Assembly (NCBI GenBank): GCA_047600805.1
Contig: JASGKG010000001.1
Span: 3,286,001 to 3,350,000 of the forward strand
Reading direction: 5' to 3'
Source: JADKHC01 sp047600805
GTDB lineage: Bacteria > Verrucomicrobiota > Verrucomicrobiia > Opitutales > Opitutaceae
Length of the DNA: 64,000 nucleotides
Shown: in pieces, positions 1 through 8,654 of the stretch
Position numbering within the stretch: the first letter of the stretch is position 1
Layout: each line of letters opens with the position of its first letter
Made by a program: the position numbers and the translations under genes
Notes under the pieces: model-generated
Seen by the model: the letters and a program-made list of their open reading frames with translations, nothing else
The model's database searches: none
What the model was told of the DNA's origin: nothing

Positions 1-620
1 AAACCGACAAAATTCGCCACGTAGATATCCGCGCCAAACTCCCGCAGCAACACCGCCGCGGTGTACGCGAGTGTCAGGCCGACGAGCATGCCGATCAATC
101 CGACGATCGGCAGCGCCATCGCGCCGCATTGTTGCATCTCGCCCACACAATCGCGCCAACGAAAGCCGACCGGTTTCTTCGCCAATCGGATCGCCGCCAG
201 CGTGCACTCGCCCACGAAGTGCGAAAGTTGTTTCGCGCGTGCCCACACTTCGAATACCGCAAGCCCGATCACCTCGAGCGGATTCTGCGCGCGGTCTACC
301 GGGGTTTCCTTGCCCTGCGCCGCAACAATTTGATCGAGCAACTCGCGCAAGCGCGTCGGCAACCGCGAAGCATCGAGCGGCACTTTCGTCGCACTGCACC
401 ACTGCTCGACTTCGAAAAGGAACAACAGCAACGAACTGTCCCACGCCTGAAGCTGGCCGAGTTCAAATTTCACCCGCGCCGGCTGGTTGTCATCCAGCAC
501 ACTGCGCCACGTCGGCCGCTTGCCCGTGATCTTCCAAACACCGCCGATTTCCACGCGCAACGCGTCACCTTGCAGGGTGGCCAGCACGCTGGCTAGAGCT
601 TCGTCGGAAGTGGCAGGCAT
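1..620 (-). CDS. MlaE-family ABC transporter permease with N-terminal STAS-like domain (3' end cut by window edge)
   Basis: About 206 codons are visible from an ATG at 620; the frame stays open to the window edge, so the C-terminal half is missing. Residues 1 to about 110 look like a STAS-type domain, with a LEIGG-like first strand and a segment around WDSSLLLFLFEVEQWC. Near residue 165 the typical MlaE permease core begins (CGAMALPIVGLIGMLVGLTL). The family is the membrane subunit of MlaFEDB-type importers that move phospholipid between the outer and inner membranes; the fused STAS domain is common in non-proteobacterial members. The ATPase and MCE-protein partners would lie outside the window to the left. 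The family call is firm; the exact cargo is inference. Confidence 0.85.
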   Translation of the reverse strand, partial: MPATSDEALASVLATLQGDALRVEIGGVWKITGKRPTWRSVLDDNQPARVKFELGQLQAWDSSLLLFLFEVEQWCSATKVPLDASRLPTRLRELLDQIVAAQGKETPVDRAQNPLEVIGLAVFEVWARAKQLSHFVGECTLAAIRLAKKPVGFRWRDCVGEMQQCGAMALPIVGLIGMLVGLTLAYTAAVLLREFGADIYVANFVG

Positions 621-707
621 GTCGGAGCTTGTAGCGGACCTTGGGAAAATCAAAAACCAAAAAATTTCCGTGTGCTTTAGTCCGGCGTCCGGCAATTTGG
701 TTTCCCG

Positions 708-1376
708 ATGCGTTTTCGAACCGTCCTTTTCGATCTCGATGGCACACTCCTCGATCATTTCGGGGCGATTCACGCCAGCCATGCTTACACGTTGAAACAG
801 CTCGGCTTGCCCGCGCCCACGATGGCTCAAGTTCATCGTGCCGTCGGCGGCGGCTTCGAAGTCGCGGTGAAACGGATGCTTGGGCCGGAAAACGAACATC
901 TTCTCCCGCGCGCGATCGAGATTTATCGCGAGGCTTGGGCGAAAAATATGTTCAACGGCGTCGCACTCCTTCCCGGCGCCCGCAGTTTGCTCGAAGCGTT
1001 GAAGAAGCAGGGCGTCAAATGCGGCGTCTTCACGAACAAACACGGCCCATCAGCCCGTCTCGTTTGCGAACATCTCGGCGTGGATAAGCTGCTCGACGGC
1101 ATTTTCGGCGCGTTCGACACGCCTTGGCTGAAACCGCAGCCAGAATTCGCAAAGCACGCGCTCGACACGCTCGGTGCCGAACCAGCCACGACCTGCCTGA
1201 TCGGCGATTCGCCGTACGACGTCGAGGCCGCACAAAACGGTAAGTTCATCTGCTACTGCGTCACGACCGGAACCCACACCGAGGAACAACTCCGCACCGC
1301 CGGAGCCGCCGGCGTCTACGACGATCTCATTGCGCTCAGCAAAACCGAGTTCGGGATCGAGCTGCCCGCGGAGTAG
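708..1376 (+). CDS. HAD-superfamily phosphatase, phosphoglycolate-phosphatase-like
   Basis: A 222-residue haloacid-dehalogenase hydrolase. Motif I is FDLDGTLLD at residues 8-16, motif II is the FTNKHG segment near 108, and motif III/IV is CLIGDSPYDVEAA near 164-176 with its Mg-binding aspartates. A helical cap lies between motifs I and II, as in the Gph/PGP subgroup. It probably dephosphorylates a small cytosolic phosphoester such as 2-phosphoglycolate, but substrate cannot be read from sequence. It diverges from the MlaE gene, with 87 bases between the two starts, and stands alone downstream, facing DUF2721 across an inverted repeat. Confidence 0.85.
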   Translation: MRFRTVLFDLDGTLLDHFGAIHASHAYTLKQLGLPAPTMAQVHRAVGGGFEVAVKRMLGPENEHLLPRAIEIYREAWAKNMFNGVALLPGARSLLEALKKQGVKCGVFTNKHGPSARLVCEHLGVDKLLDGIFGAFDTPWLKPQPEFAKHALDTLGAEPATTCLIGDSPYDVEAAQNGKFICYCVTTGTHTEEQLRTAGAAGVYDDLIALSKTEFGIELPAE

Positions 1377-1395
1377 CTCGTTTTGAACAGAATAA

Positions 1396-1451
1396 ACAGA
1401 ATGGACCGAATTCCGATTCGGCCGACATTCCGTTGATTCGGTCCATTCTGT
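1396..1451. terminator. Perfect 16-bp inverted repeat between convergent genes
   Basis: Bases 1396-1411 (ACAGAATGGACCGAAT) are the exact reverse complement of 1436-1451, with a 24-base spacer. It sits between the convergent stops of the HAD gene and the DUF2721 gene and so could terminate both. There is no clear T run on either side, so it may be a factor-dependent or attenuating hairpin rather than a classic intrinsic terminator. Confidence 0.6.
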
Positions 1452-1931
1452 CTAGACCGGCCCTTCGACCTTATCCTTGCCGATGGCGTGGATGACTTCC
1501 ACCTGCACGGCGTGGAGCGACAAATAAAGATCGCGCAAGAAGGCCGCCAAACCGGCCAACATGCAGCTCACACTGAGAGCGAAAAGGCCAAGGATCAGCC
1601 AAGGCCACTCGACTTTGAAAAGGCCGCTCACAAAGAGCATCACGATCAACAAGCCAGAGATAAACATGCTAGATGTGATCATCGTCATCGAGAATCGCAT
1701 GATCTTCGCGCGGCGAAACATGATCAGCAACTGCTCCTCCACGTGCTTTTTGTCGGTTACGTCCGGTTTGGTCATCAAACCTGCGAGATTGCGCGTGCGA
1801 TCGACGATGCGGCCCATGCGATTGGTGAGTGAAATGCACAACGCACCGAGGCCCGAGATCAAAATGACCGGCGTGATCGAGAGCTGAATGATCGGCAGGA
1901 ACGAGTCTTGCAGAGGAAGAGCAGCGGACAT
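1452..1931 (-). CDS. DUF2721 family membrane protein
   Basis: A 159-residue membrane protein with a first hydrophobic segment at about residues 12-32 (LSITPVILISGLGALCISL), the charged stretch NRMGRIVDRTRNL typical of DUF2721, and two more transmembrane segments near residues 80-105 and 110-135. The function of the family is unknown. The ATG at 1931 is preceded by AAGGAAGG at good spacing, so it is preferred over an ATG-like start 57 bases upstream that would put a non-conserved tail in front of the domain. It converges on the HAD phosphatase. Confidence 0.85.
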   Translation of the reverse strand: MSAALPLQDSFLPIIQLSITPVILISGLGALCISLTNRMGRIVDRTRNLAGLMTKPDVTDKKHVEEQLLIMFRRAKIMRFSMTMITSSMFISGLLIVMLFVSGLFKVEWPWLILGLFALSVSCMLAGLAAFLRDLYLSLHAVQVEVIHAIGKDKVEGPV

Positions 1932-2102
1932 GCCTTCCTTGTTGGCTGAATTCCCCAACCAACGCAACCACGCGCACAGCAGAGCCAAAAGACGCCACGA
2001 GATAAATTTCGATCCGTTTTTTAACCGCTAATGGAGTTTCCCCCATTGGGAAAACTTACTTGGTGCGCTGCTCCTAATCGTTCGCAGCTTCCTGCTATGG
2101 GG

Positions 2103-2375
2103 TCATAAAGCATACCTCGTGTTCCATAGCTTATGATTCGTGCTCCAAAGGCTTTGATTCACATTCCAAAGCTTTTGGTGCGCGTTCCAAAGCTTCTGGA
2201 ACACGAAACAAAGCTTCTGAAAGCAAAATCATAAGCTTTGTTTTGCGATTCATAAGGCTTGCCTCGCGTTTCAAAGCTCTTGGATCGCGCTGCATAAGTC
2301 ATGACTCGCCCCTCAAAGCTTATGTCTCGCACGCCAAAAGGCTTGTAACGGGGCTCAAAGCTTTTCCGAGGTCGG
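2103..2375. repeat. Degenerate 21-bp tandem repeat array, 13 units in unbroken register
   Basis: Units start at 2103, 2124, 2145, 2166, 2187, 2208, 2229, 2250, 2271, 2292, 2313, 2334 and 2355. A weak extra unit may start at 2082. The consensus is YCAAAGCTT followed by NTGNNTCGCGNT. Each unit carries a HindIII-like palindromic core, CAAAGCTTTTG or CATAAGCTTTG. Substitutions are many but there is not one insertion or deletion, so the 21-bp step (two helical turns, or seven codons) is kept. The + frame reads PKLLIRV-like heptads with at least six stops. One - frame reads R-x-K-S-F-(E/G) heptads with a single stop at unit 3 but no start codon. It fills the 395-base gap between the DUF2721 and esterase genes. 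Confidence 0.85.
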
Positions 2376-2436
2376 CAGAAGAAGATTTTCCGAAGTAGAA
2401 CGGCCTAATGAGGTTGCTAGGGTTTTTGGAACGTAA

Positions 2437-3369
2437 TTACTTCGCTTTTTCCGGCAGCAAACCGCGCGAGCGCAGCCATTCTTCGCCGCGCTTCGGCCAG
2501 TCGGAGGTTTGACCGAGGTCTTTGCGGAAGCCAAAACCGTGCGGGCCGTTCGGATAGAGGTGCATTTCGACCGGCACATTGGCGTTGCGCAGAGCCTGGT
2601 AGAACAACAGCGAGTTTTCCACCGGGACGGACTTATCCTCCTGCGTCTGCATGATGAAGGTCGGCGGCGTGTCCTTCGTGACGTGCTCGTTGACCGACAA
2701 AAGCGCGATGTCTTCCGCCGTCGGCTTTTCTCCAAGCAGCGATGTCAGCGATCCGCCATGCGTAACCGGGGCGCGTAGTGTGATCACGGGATATTGGAGA
2801 ATCAGGAAATCGGGCCGCGCGCTGATCGCATCGAGAGCGTTGCCCGTTTTGCCGATCGCTTCGTTGTAAAGCGTACCCGAACAAGCCGCCAGATGCCCAC
2901 CTGCGGACGAGCCGGCGACGCCGATGCGATTTGGATCGATGCCGAATTCTGCCGCACGCGAACGCACCAGCCGCACCGCCCGCAACACGTCGCGCAGCGG
3001 CGCCGGATGGCCGTATTCCTTTAGCCGATACTTCAGCACGAAGACGTGCACGCCGAGCGGATTGAGCCAATTGACCGCGCCGAGGCCTTCGTTCGTCACC
3101 GCGAGTCGCACGTAGCCGCCGCCCGGGCACATGATGACCGCGGTGCCATTGGCGATTTCTTTGGGTGCGGGATAAAATGTGAGTGTCGGCGTGTGAACGT
3201 TGTACACGCGGTCATCTTTCACGATCTCCGGGCTGGCATCGGCGCGAAGTCCCGGAACTCCTTCCGGCCACAGTTCGAGCACCTTCGGCGCCGGGTCGGC
3301 TGCGCGGGCGAACACGCCCAATGTTACGAGAAGAGAAGTGAGGGCGAGAGGTAGGATATGGAAACGCAT
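2437..3369 (-). CDS. Secreted alpha/beta-hydrolase, acetylxylan-esterase-like
   Basis: A 310-residue protein with a cleavable signal peptide (residues 1 to about 23, ending ARA-AD). The alpha/beta-hydrolase core has an oxyanion loop CPGGGY near residue 81, the nucleophile elbow GSSAGG near 153 and a terminal PHGFGF that supplies the catalytic His; the acid is probably in the QEDKSVP segment. This is the BD-FAE/endo-1,4-xylanase-associated esterase group that deacetylates or de-esterifies plant polysaccharides. Export suggests a periplasmic or extracellular role. It is a single gene on its strand. Substrate (acetyl-xylan, pectin acetyl or feruloyl groups) is not decided by sequence. Confidence 0.82.
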   Translation of the reverse strand: MRFHILPLALTSLLVTLGVFARAADPAPKVLELWPEGVPGLRADASPEIVKDDRVYNVHTPTLTFYPAPKEIANGTAVIMCPGGGYVRLAVTNEGLGAVNWLNPLGVHVFVLKYRLKEYGHPAPLRDVLRAVRLVRSRAAEFGIDPNRIGVAGSSAGGHLAACSGTLYNEAIGKTGNALDAISARPDFLILQYPVITLRAPVTHGGSLTSLLGEKPTAEDIALLSVNEHVTKDTPPTFIMQTQEDKSVPVENSLLFYQALRNANVPVEMHLYPNGPHGFGFRKDLGQTSDWPKRGEEWLRSRGLLPEKAK

Positions 3370-3672
3370 GGTGAAGCGATTTGACGAAAGAGCCGCTGGA
3401 AAGTGTCAGAAAACGTGGCTGCAGGTCGCGCAAATTCTGCCACGTGAGCCTTTCCGAGTCTTCAATAACTAAGGAGAACACCCCAGAAGCGATCTTTCCC
3501 GCGGGCGGCGAGCGGACGCAACCGCCGAAATAATTTCCCCGTCGGCCAAATGCATCGCGCGACGACTCAAGCTGAGGGCCATTTTGACCGATATATTACC
3601 TATCCCTTGAGAAATTGTGCGCTCCCGTTCGACGAGAGAGTCGGATCGGTGCGCATCCGCATAGCCCTCCCG

Positions 3673-5625
3673 ATGACGATTCCCTCGATGCGCAGAGTCC
3701 AAACCAAATTACTGATGCTCAGCATCGGTGCGATTGCCTGTATCTTCTGTTTTGCCGGGCTCTTCCTGCACAAGGTCTACACGGAATACGTCACGTTGCA
3801 GAATTTCCGTGAGACCACCCAAGTTTCCGCCGCCGCCTCCGAACTCGCCACCAACCTGACGATCGAACGGCAAACCGGTTATTCCACCGCCTGTTTTCTC
3901 GGCGACGAAACGCCTCAAAAACAACTCGAACAATACCAGGCGCGTATCCACGAAACCGAGACGAGTTTGAAAAAGCTGCAGGAACTCGCGCGTACCAACG
4001 ACGCGATCTTTTCCAGCCGGTTTCGCGAGGGAATCAAGAAAGCCATCGAGGCTGAGGCCGGGCTGAACAGCCTGCGCACAGAAATCCTCGACCCCACACG
4101 CCCTCAAGTTCGCAACGGCGATTCCCCGCTCAAAACAAAAGCGCTCAAAGCCTACGACGTCGCCCTACTCACGCAGGCAAACCTGCTGCCTTTGGTTTCC
4201 AACGAGGCCAGCGACCCGGAGCTCGTGCGCCGAATTATCACGCAAGACAACCTGGCCCGTTTCCAAAAGGACATTTGGAAACTCAAGGGACTCGTCGCGA
4301 CCGTGATCCGCACCCAAAAGGTGAGCGAGACGGCCATCGGCGAGTTAAAGACCAAACTCAGCAATATCGACGAAAACGTTTCTCGTTTGCTCTGTTTTGC
4401 CGATGAGCAAGTGGTTGCCGAGCTGAAACGCCTCACGTCGAGCTCCGACTACACGCAGATCGTCACGTTTGCTAATCGCGCCGTAGAGCTAGGCACAAAA
4501 GCGACCGATTTCAGCGAGTTTGGCACCCACGCCAGTTACATGAGCGGCCCGAACACCGCAATCGAGACGCCCTTCGGCACGCTCATCGCGGCGGCAGGAC
4601 GGCAGGTCAGCGATTACACCAACGACAAACTCGCGAGTGCGCGCCTCCAGCTCCTGCTTTTGGGCGGCTTTAGCCTCTTCGCGATGGTGGGCATCACGCT
4701 TTTCATCGTCTACATTGCCCGCACGATCACCCGGCCGCTGCGCTCCGTGAGCGCCGATCTCGCCACCACCGCCGCCAACGCCAACGAATCCGCACGCTCC
4801 ATCACCGTCTCGACTGAACAGCTAAGCACCGATGCCTGCGAACAAGCTTCGGCCCTCGAAGAGATTTCCGCCTCGATGAACGAACTCGCGAGCATGAACG
4901 ACTCGACCCAGACGCATATGAAGAAAATGGCCGAGCTCGCGAAAAGCGCGATGCAGTCCACCGACCGCGGAACACAAAACGTCGCCGAACTCAGCGCCGC
5001 GCTCGCAGATATTCAGAAATCCACCAACGACGTCGCTTCGATCCTCAAGACGATCGACGAAATCGCGTTTCAAACGAATATTCTCGCGCTGAACGCCGCC
5101 ATCGAAGCCGCACGCGCCGGCGAAGCCGGCATGGGTTTCGCCGTCGTGGCCGAAGAAGTCCGCAGCCTGGCTCAACGAAGCGCCACTGCCGCCCGCGAAA
5201 CCGCCACGAAGATCGAATCGGCCGTCAAAAACAGCACTCACGGCGCAGACCTCGGCCAACGCGCCGAAAAACGCTTTTCTCAGATCTCAGCGATCACCTC
5301 CGAATATCACCAAATCGTTCAGGAGGTCGAACTCGCCGCACAACAAACCGCGCAGGGACTCACCCAAGTCAGCGAAGCGATCCAGAAAGTTGACCAGATC
5401 ACCCAACGCACCGCTGCGGCCGCCGAGGAGAATGCCAGCGCTTCGACGGAGATGTGCGGCCAAGTAGAAAACGTCTTCGGATACGTCCAAGAACTCGAGG
5501 CGATGATCATCTCCTCCGAACAACTCGCGTCACAGGCCGCAGCCGAACCACTTAGAACCGAAAAAGCATCGCTACCCGCACTTCCGGCGCGAAAAAGCCC
5601 CAAAAAGGCCGCCGTCAAGAGCTGA
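3673..5625 (+). CDS. Methyl-accepting chemotaxis protein with NIT-like sensor domain
   Basis: A 650-residue chemoreceptor from the ATG at 3673; the frame is open further up to 3550, but that part has no receptor character. TM1 lies at about residues 13-33. A largely helical periplasmic domain with the LTIERQTGYSTACFLG segment near residue 65 resembles NIT nitrate/nitrite sensor domains. TM2 lies at about 321-345, then HAMP, then the coiled-coil signalling domain with the hairpin tip EIAFQTNILALNAAIEAARA and the adaptor-binding region EEVRSLAQRS. It would report a periplasmic ligand to CheA/CheW; no che genes are in the window. A basic, Pro-rich tail ends the protein. The 303 bases before the start hold no other gene I can support. 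Confidence 0.88.
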   Translation: MTIPSMRRVQTKLLMLSIGAIACIFCFAGLFLHKVYTEYVTLQNFRETTQVSAAASELATNLTIERQTGYSTACFLGDETPQKQLEQYQARIHETETSLKKLQELARTNDAIFSSRFREGIKKAIEAEAGLNSLRTEILDPTRPQVRNGDSPLKTKALKAYDVALLTQANLLPLVSNEASDPELVRRIITQDNLARFQKDIWKLKGLVATVIRTQKVSETAIGELKTKLSNIDENVSRLLCFADEQVVAELKRLTSSSDYTQIVTFANRAVELGTKATDFSEFGTHASYMSGPNTAIETPFGTLIAAAGRQVSDYTNDKLASARLQLLLLGGFSLFAMVGITLFIVYIARTITRPLRSVSADLATTAANANESARSITVSTEQLSTDACEQASALEEISASMNELASMNDSTQTHMKKMAELAKSAMQSTDRGTQNVAELSAALADIQKSTNDVASILKTIDEIAFQTNILALNAAIEAARAGEAGMGFAVVAEEVRSLAQRSATAARETATKIESAVKNSTHGADLGQRAEKRFSQISAITSEYHQIVQEVELAAQQTAQGLTQVSEAIQKVDQITQRTAAAAEENASASTEMCGQVENVFGYVQELEAMIISSEQLASQAAAEPLRTEKASLPALPARKSPKKAAVKS

Positions 5626-5863
5626 CAGGTTCCACACTTTCGAACTTAAAAGACCTAATTATGGGCAAGTTGGCGGTGCGACAGCGTCTCAACAATTAAC
5701 GTCTGTTGGTAGATAGCCACTTAGGTGAGAATCTTAAGTGTCGCGGTTGGGTTTAGACGGACCACGCGGGTTATGTCTAACTTATAAGCCTTTGCCCTAC
5801 CCTCGCCTTGGGCCCGGCCAAATCTGGCGGGAGGATGCTCTTCCACCTAACGTTCGCGGCGTT

Positions 5864-6430
5864 ATGAACCTTGTTCCGCTCATGCCGGATACGCTTGTGG
5901 AAACACAGCAGTTGGCCGCAGAACTGTTCCCTTGGGAGCACGAACACCAAGTCGCGCTCGCTGCCGCCGTCGCCCCCGCCTCTCACGCGGATTTCTACCG
6001 CCACCACCATCTTTCCAGTCTCCAGATCTGGACCACTCTAAAAGCCGGTCGCGTCGTAGGACTGGCCAGCCTCTACAATTACGTCGGCCAGCCCGAGGAA
6101 ACTTGGCTCGCTTGGTACGGGCTGCATCCCTCCGCCCGCGGGAAAGGCGAAGGCCTCGCTCTTCTCGATTCCGTCATCGAACAAGCAAAAACAGAGCATA
6201 AACACGTGCTACGGCTGTGGACGACCGACGAGCCCGAGTATCAAAAAGCGATTTCCCTCTACACGTCGCACGGTTTTCACAGGGAACCCTGGCCGGCGCT
6301 CCCCGGGGAAACGTGGCACACACAAGTTTTCTCCTTGGGCCTCGATGGACACGCCGCCGCTCCTTTGGCGCTGATGCACCCAAACGCAGAACTCTGCGGA
6401 CGCGAGGCTCCCCAGCTCGTCGCCGCCTAA
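5864..6430 (+). CDS. GNAT-family N-acetyltransferase
   Basis: A 188-residue protein with the GNAT fold: N-terminal helices, a beta strand GRVVGLASLYNYVG near residue 60, the acetyl-CoA pyrophosphate loop LHPSARGKGEGLALLD near 86-101, and a C-terminal YTSHGFHRE turn. The acceptor is unknown. An open frame extends 126 bases further upstream to 5738, but those residues are proline-rich and non-GNAT, so the ATG at 5864 is preferred; no convincing ribosome-binding site marks either. It stands alone between the chemoreceptor and the PEP-CTERM protease. Confidence 0.75.
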   Translation: MNLVPLMPDTLVETQQLAAELFPWEHEHQVALAAAVAPASHADFYRHHHLSSLQIWTTLKAGRVVGLASLYNYVGQPEETWLAWYGLHPSARGKGEGLALLDSVIEQAKTEHKHVLRLWTTDEPEYQKAISLYTSHGFHREPWPALPGETWHTQVFSLGLDGHAAAPLALMHPNAELCGREAPQLVAA

Positions 6431-6531
6431 GCGTTCGCCAATATTGGGACGTGGCGGGACTGATTACCCCGTTTATTTTCCCGCAGGCACCGGCGGATTA
6501 CTGACGCTCTCATCCGAAAGGCCATTACGCC

Positions 6532-6600
6532 CTAACCGTGGGACACCCGGTTTCAAACTCCGGTGCGTTACGGTATGATCCAAAGCCTCTCGGGAGGCCT
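6532..6600 (+). promoter_or_regulatory. Structured leader with the Shine-Dalgarno inside a hairpin
   Basis: ACCGT at 6535-6539 pairs with ACGGT at 6570-6574, enclosing CAC-c-CGG at 6544-6550 pairing with CCGGTG at 6560-6565. Next comes GCCTC (6585-6589), TCGG loop, GAGGC (6594-6598). The GGGAGG ribosome-binding site of the metalloprotease lies in this last hairpin, two bases before ATG 6601. Folding would hide the site, so translational control is plausible. I do not recognise a named riboswitch class. Confidence 0.45.
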
Positions 6601-7686
6601 ATGATCCACAACATCCTGCACACCGCGCGTCGCATCGCCGCACCTTTTGCCCTTTTCGCCCTAGCGATCGCGCACCCGTCGGCGCATGCACAGCTAAGTT
6701 TCACTTTTAATTGCGCTCCTGACATCGATCCCCGAGCGCTGGTCGGCTTCGAGGCAGCTGCCGCTCGCTGGTCCTCCCTTTTCAAGGACCCGATCAACGT
6801 GAGCATCGACGTCGGTTTTGAGGCACTCGCTCCAGGCGTGTTGGGGAGCACGGGATCGAGTTCGTTGAGCCTGTCGTACTCGGCTTTCAAATACTTCCTC
6901 AGCGCGGATCGCTCCTCGGTGAACGACCAAATTGCCTATGCTTCGTTGAGCTCAGGTTTGTCCTTCGATCTCCTCCTCAACCGAACCAGCAACAGCCCGT
7001 ACGGTTCCGCAAGCGCCACGCCATACCTCGACAACGACGGCAACGCCAACAACTCCACGATCCGCATGAACTTGGCGAATGCCCGTGCACTCGGCATCTA
7101 CCAAGCAAACGGCGGCATGATCGACGCGAGCATTCGTTTCAGTTCTTTGTTCAATTTCGATTTCGATCCGACGGACGGCGTCGCGAGCGACGCGATCGAT
7201 TTTGTCGGAGTCGCCACACATGAGCTCGGCCACGCACTTGGCTTCACCTCGGGTCTGCTTTACGTCGACGCGATGGGCATCGCGCCCGTCGCAGACGACT
7301 CATTGCGCTACGTCAGCCCGCTGGACCTTTACCGCTATTCCGTGGATAGCTACGCGCAGAAGGCGACAGATTGGACCACCGACGCGCGGACAAAGTATTT
7401 CTCGATCGATGGCGGCAGCACTCCGCTCGCGCTTTTCTCAACCGGTATGTACGGCGACGGACGCCAGCCAAGCCATTGGAAAGACGGCTACGATTTCGGC
7501 ATCATGGACCCGACGACAGCCTACGGAGAATTGGATGTCATCCGATCCCTCGATGTCTTGGCCCTGGACGTCATCGGCTACGACATCGCGACGCCGGAGC
7601 CGTCCACCTACGGGATGGTTGCCGTTGCGATGCTCGGCCTGGCGGTTCACTTTCGACGCAGGCGCCGTCGACAACCTCATCAATAG
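6601..7686 (+). CDS. Secreted zinc metalloprotease-like protein with PEP-CTERM sorting signal
   Basis: A 361-residue protein. Residues 1-30 are a signal peptide ending AHA-Q. The central region resembles NF038122-type metalloproteases, with the zinc motif HELGHALGF near residue 209 inside a FVGVATHELGHALGF strand-helix. A third metal ligand typical of full metzincins (HExxHxxGxxH) is not at the usual place. The C-terminus is a PEP-CTERM signal: PEPST, a hydrophobic helix and an arginine run, the substrate of an exosortase that is not in this window. The ATG at 6601 is chosen because GGGAGG lies just upstream; an earlier start at 6538 would spoil the signal peptide. It is probably displayed at or released from the cell surface. 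Confidence 0.85.
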   Translation: MIHNILHTARRIAAPFALFALAIAHPSAHAQLSFTFNCAPDIDPRALVGFEAAAARWSSLFKDPINVSIDVGFEALAPGVLGSTGSSSLSLSYSAFKYFLSADRSSVNDQIAYASLSSGLSFDLLLNRTSNSPYGSASATPYLDNDGNANNSTIRMNLANARALGIYQANGGMIDASIRFSSLFNFDFDPTDGVASDAIDFVGVATHELGHALGFTSGLLYVDAMGIAPVADDSLRYVSPLDLYRYSVDSYAQKATDWTTDARTKYFSIDGGSTPLALFSTGMYGDGRQPSHWKDGYDFGIMDPTTAYGELDVIRSLDVLALDVIGYDIATPEPSTYGMVAVAMLGLAVHFRRRRRRQPHQ

Positions 7687-7768
7687 TTAGCTGCGCTACA
7701 GCAGATTACGACGGCACCGCACCGACATTCGCGCACTTCACCCCCGATTCCGTGTCTATCGGTGGGCC

Positions 7769-8182
7769 ATGAGAAAAACCCTTTTACTCCTAGGACTTGT
7801 TTTGGCGACTCCCTGCTTTGGCGTGATGGACAGCGTCGAGGCATTCCGAATGGGCTTGCTTGCCTATCAGGCCAACGGCCCCGATGCGTTGCTGCGCGCC
7901 TGGTTCACACCCGAAGAACAGGATAAAATTGTGGGGCTTCGCAAACGTTTCATTTCAATCACCGACGGCCTCGGCGACGTGGTCGACACGGAAGTATTCG
8001 CGCCGAAAGAAATCGGCCGGCACGTGCAGCGAGTCTACGGCGTCATCTATTTTCAAAAGCGTCCGCTGTGGTTGCGCGCTGAATACTACACGATAGAAGG
8101 CAAAGGTGGCTTCATCTCCCTCGAATTCTCCAAAGAATCGTCCGACATTTTACCTCTGGAAATCGGTGTGTCTGGCCGCTAA
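7769..8182 (+). CDS. Small secreted protein of unknown function
   Basis: A 137-residue protein with a clear signal peptide (MRKTLLLLGLVLATPCFG). The mature part is a mixed alpha/beta domain with no motif I recognise. It follows the PEP-CTERM protease by 82 bases and precedes the VOC gene by 32 bases on the same strand, so the three may share a transcript. Codon use matches its neighbours, which supports a real gene. Confidence 0.7.
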   Translation: MRKTLLLLGLVLATPCFGVMDSVEAFRMGLLAYQANGPDALLRAWFTPEEQDKIVGLRKRFISITDGLGDVVDTEVFAPKEIGRHVQRVYGVIYFQKRPLWLRAEYYTIEGKGGFISLEFSKESSDILPLEIGVSGR

Positions 8183-8214
8183 AGAACATCTCAGACGGCC
8201 CGCCGTCCGTTTCC

Positions 8215-8592
8215 ATGAAAATCGATCACCTCGCGTTGTGGACCAACCAGCTCGAAGCGCTAAAAGAATTCTACGTCCAGCACTTCGGCTGCAGAGCAGG
8301 ACCTAAATACACCAACCCAAGCACGGACTTCAGTTCTTATTTTCTCACATTTACCTCCGGAGCACGGCTGGAAATTATGACCAAGCCCGAGCTTGCAACG
8401 GCCGAGGGTTCACGAACCGGCTACGCCCATTTTGCCCTTTCCGTCGGCAGCGAAGAGGCCGTTCGCAGCTGGACCGAAAAGCTGCGCTCCAATGGCGTGA
8501 AAGTTACCTCCGAGCCTCGGCGAACCGGCGACGGGTATTACGAGAGCGTCGTGACGGACCCCGACGGAAACGCGATCGAACTTACGGTTTGA
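8215..8592 (+). CDS. VOC-family (glyoxalase/bleomycin-resistance-like) protein
   Basis: A 125-residue single-module pair of beta-alpha-beta-beta-beta units. It opens with the metal-ligand strand KIDHLALWT and closes with DPDGNAIELTV, the usual second-half ligand strand with its glutamate; the mid-point GYAHFALSVGSEE gives another ligand histidine. Such proteins are metal-dependent isomerases, lyases or dioxygenases, or drug-binding proteins; a lactoylglutathione-lyase-like role is common but not proven here. It is the last gene before a strong terminator-like hairpin that faces the other strand. Confidence 0.85.
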   Translation: MKIDHLALWTNQLEALKEFYVQHFGCRAGPKYTNPSTDFSSYFLTFTSGARLEIMTKPELATAEGSRTGYAHFALSVGSEEAVRSWTEKLRSNGVKVTSEPRRTGDGYYESVVTDPDGNAIELTV

Positions 8593-8593
8593 G

Positions 8594-8632
8594 GCAAAAA
8601 AAGTCCCGCGCGAACGAATTCACGCGGGACTT
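8594..8632 (-). terminator. Rho-independent terminator for the gene at 8655-9089
   Basis: A perfect 10-bp stem, AAGTCCCGCG at 8601-8610 with CGCGGGACTT at 8623-8632, is followed on the minus strand by a seven-base T run (A run at 8595-8602 on the plus strand). It lies 22 bases past the stop of the minus-strand gene. Confidence 0.9.
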
Positions 8633-8654
8633 ACCACAACCTAACGAAACAAAG

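Noticed and set aside
2103..2375. CRISPR array
   Set aside because: Units are contiguous at 21 bp with no unique spacers, and no cas genes are present.
5719..5741. Short inverted repeat CACTTA ... TAAGTG after the chemoreceptor
   Set aside because: Only six pairs with a mixed interior and no T run; too weak to call a terminator or operator.
6500..6600. c-di-GMP (GEMM) riboswitch before the PEP-CTERM protease
   Set aside because: A CCGAAAGG tetraloop and CAAAGCC stretch recall GEMM, but the conserved core and its tetraloop receptor are not in order. Only a general structured leader is supported.
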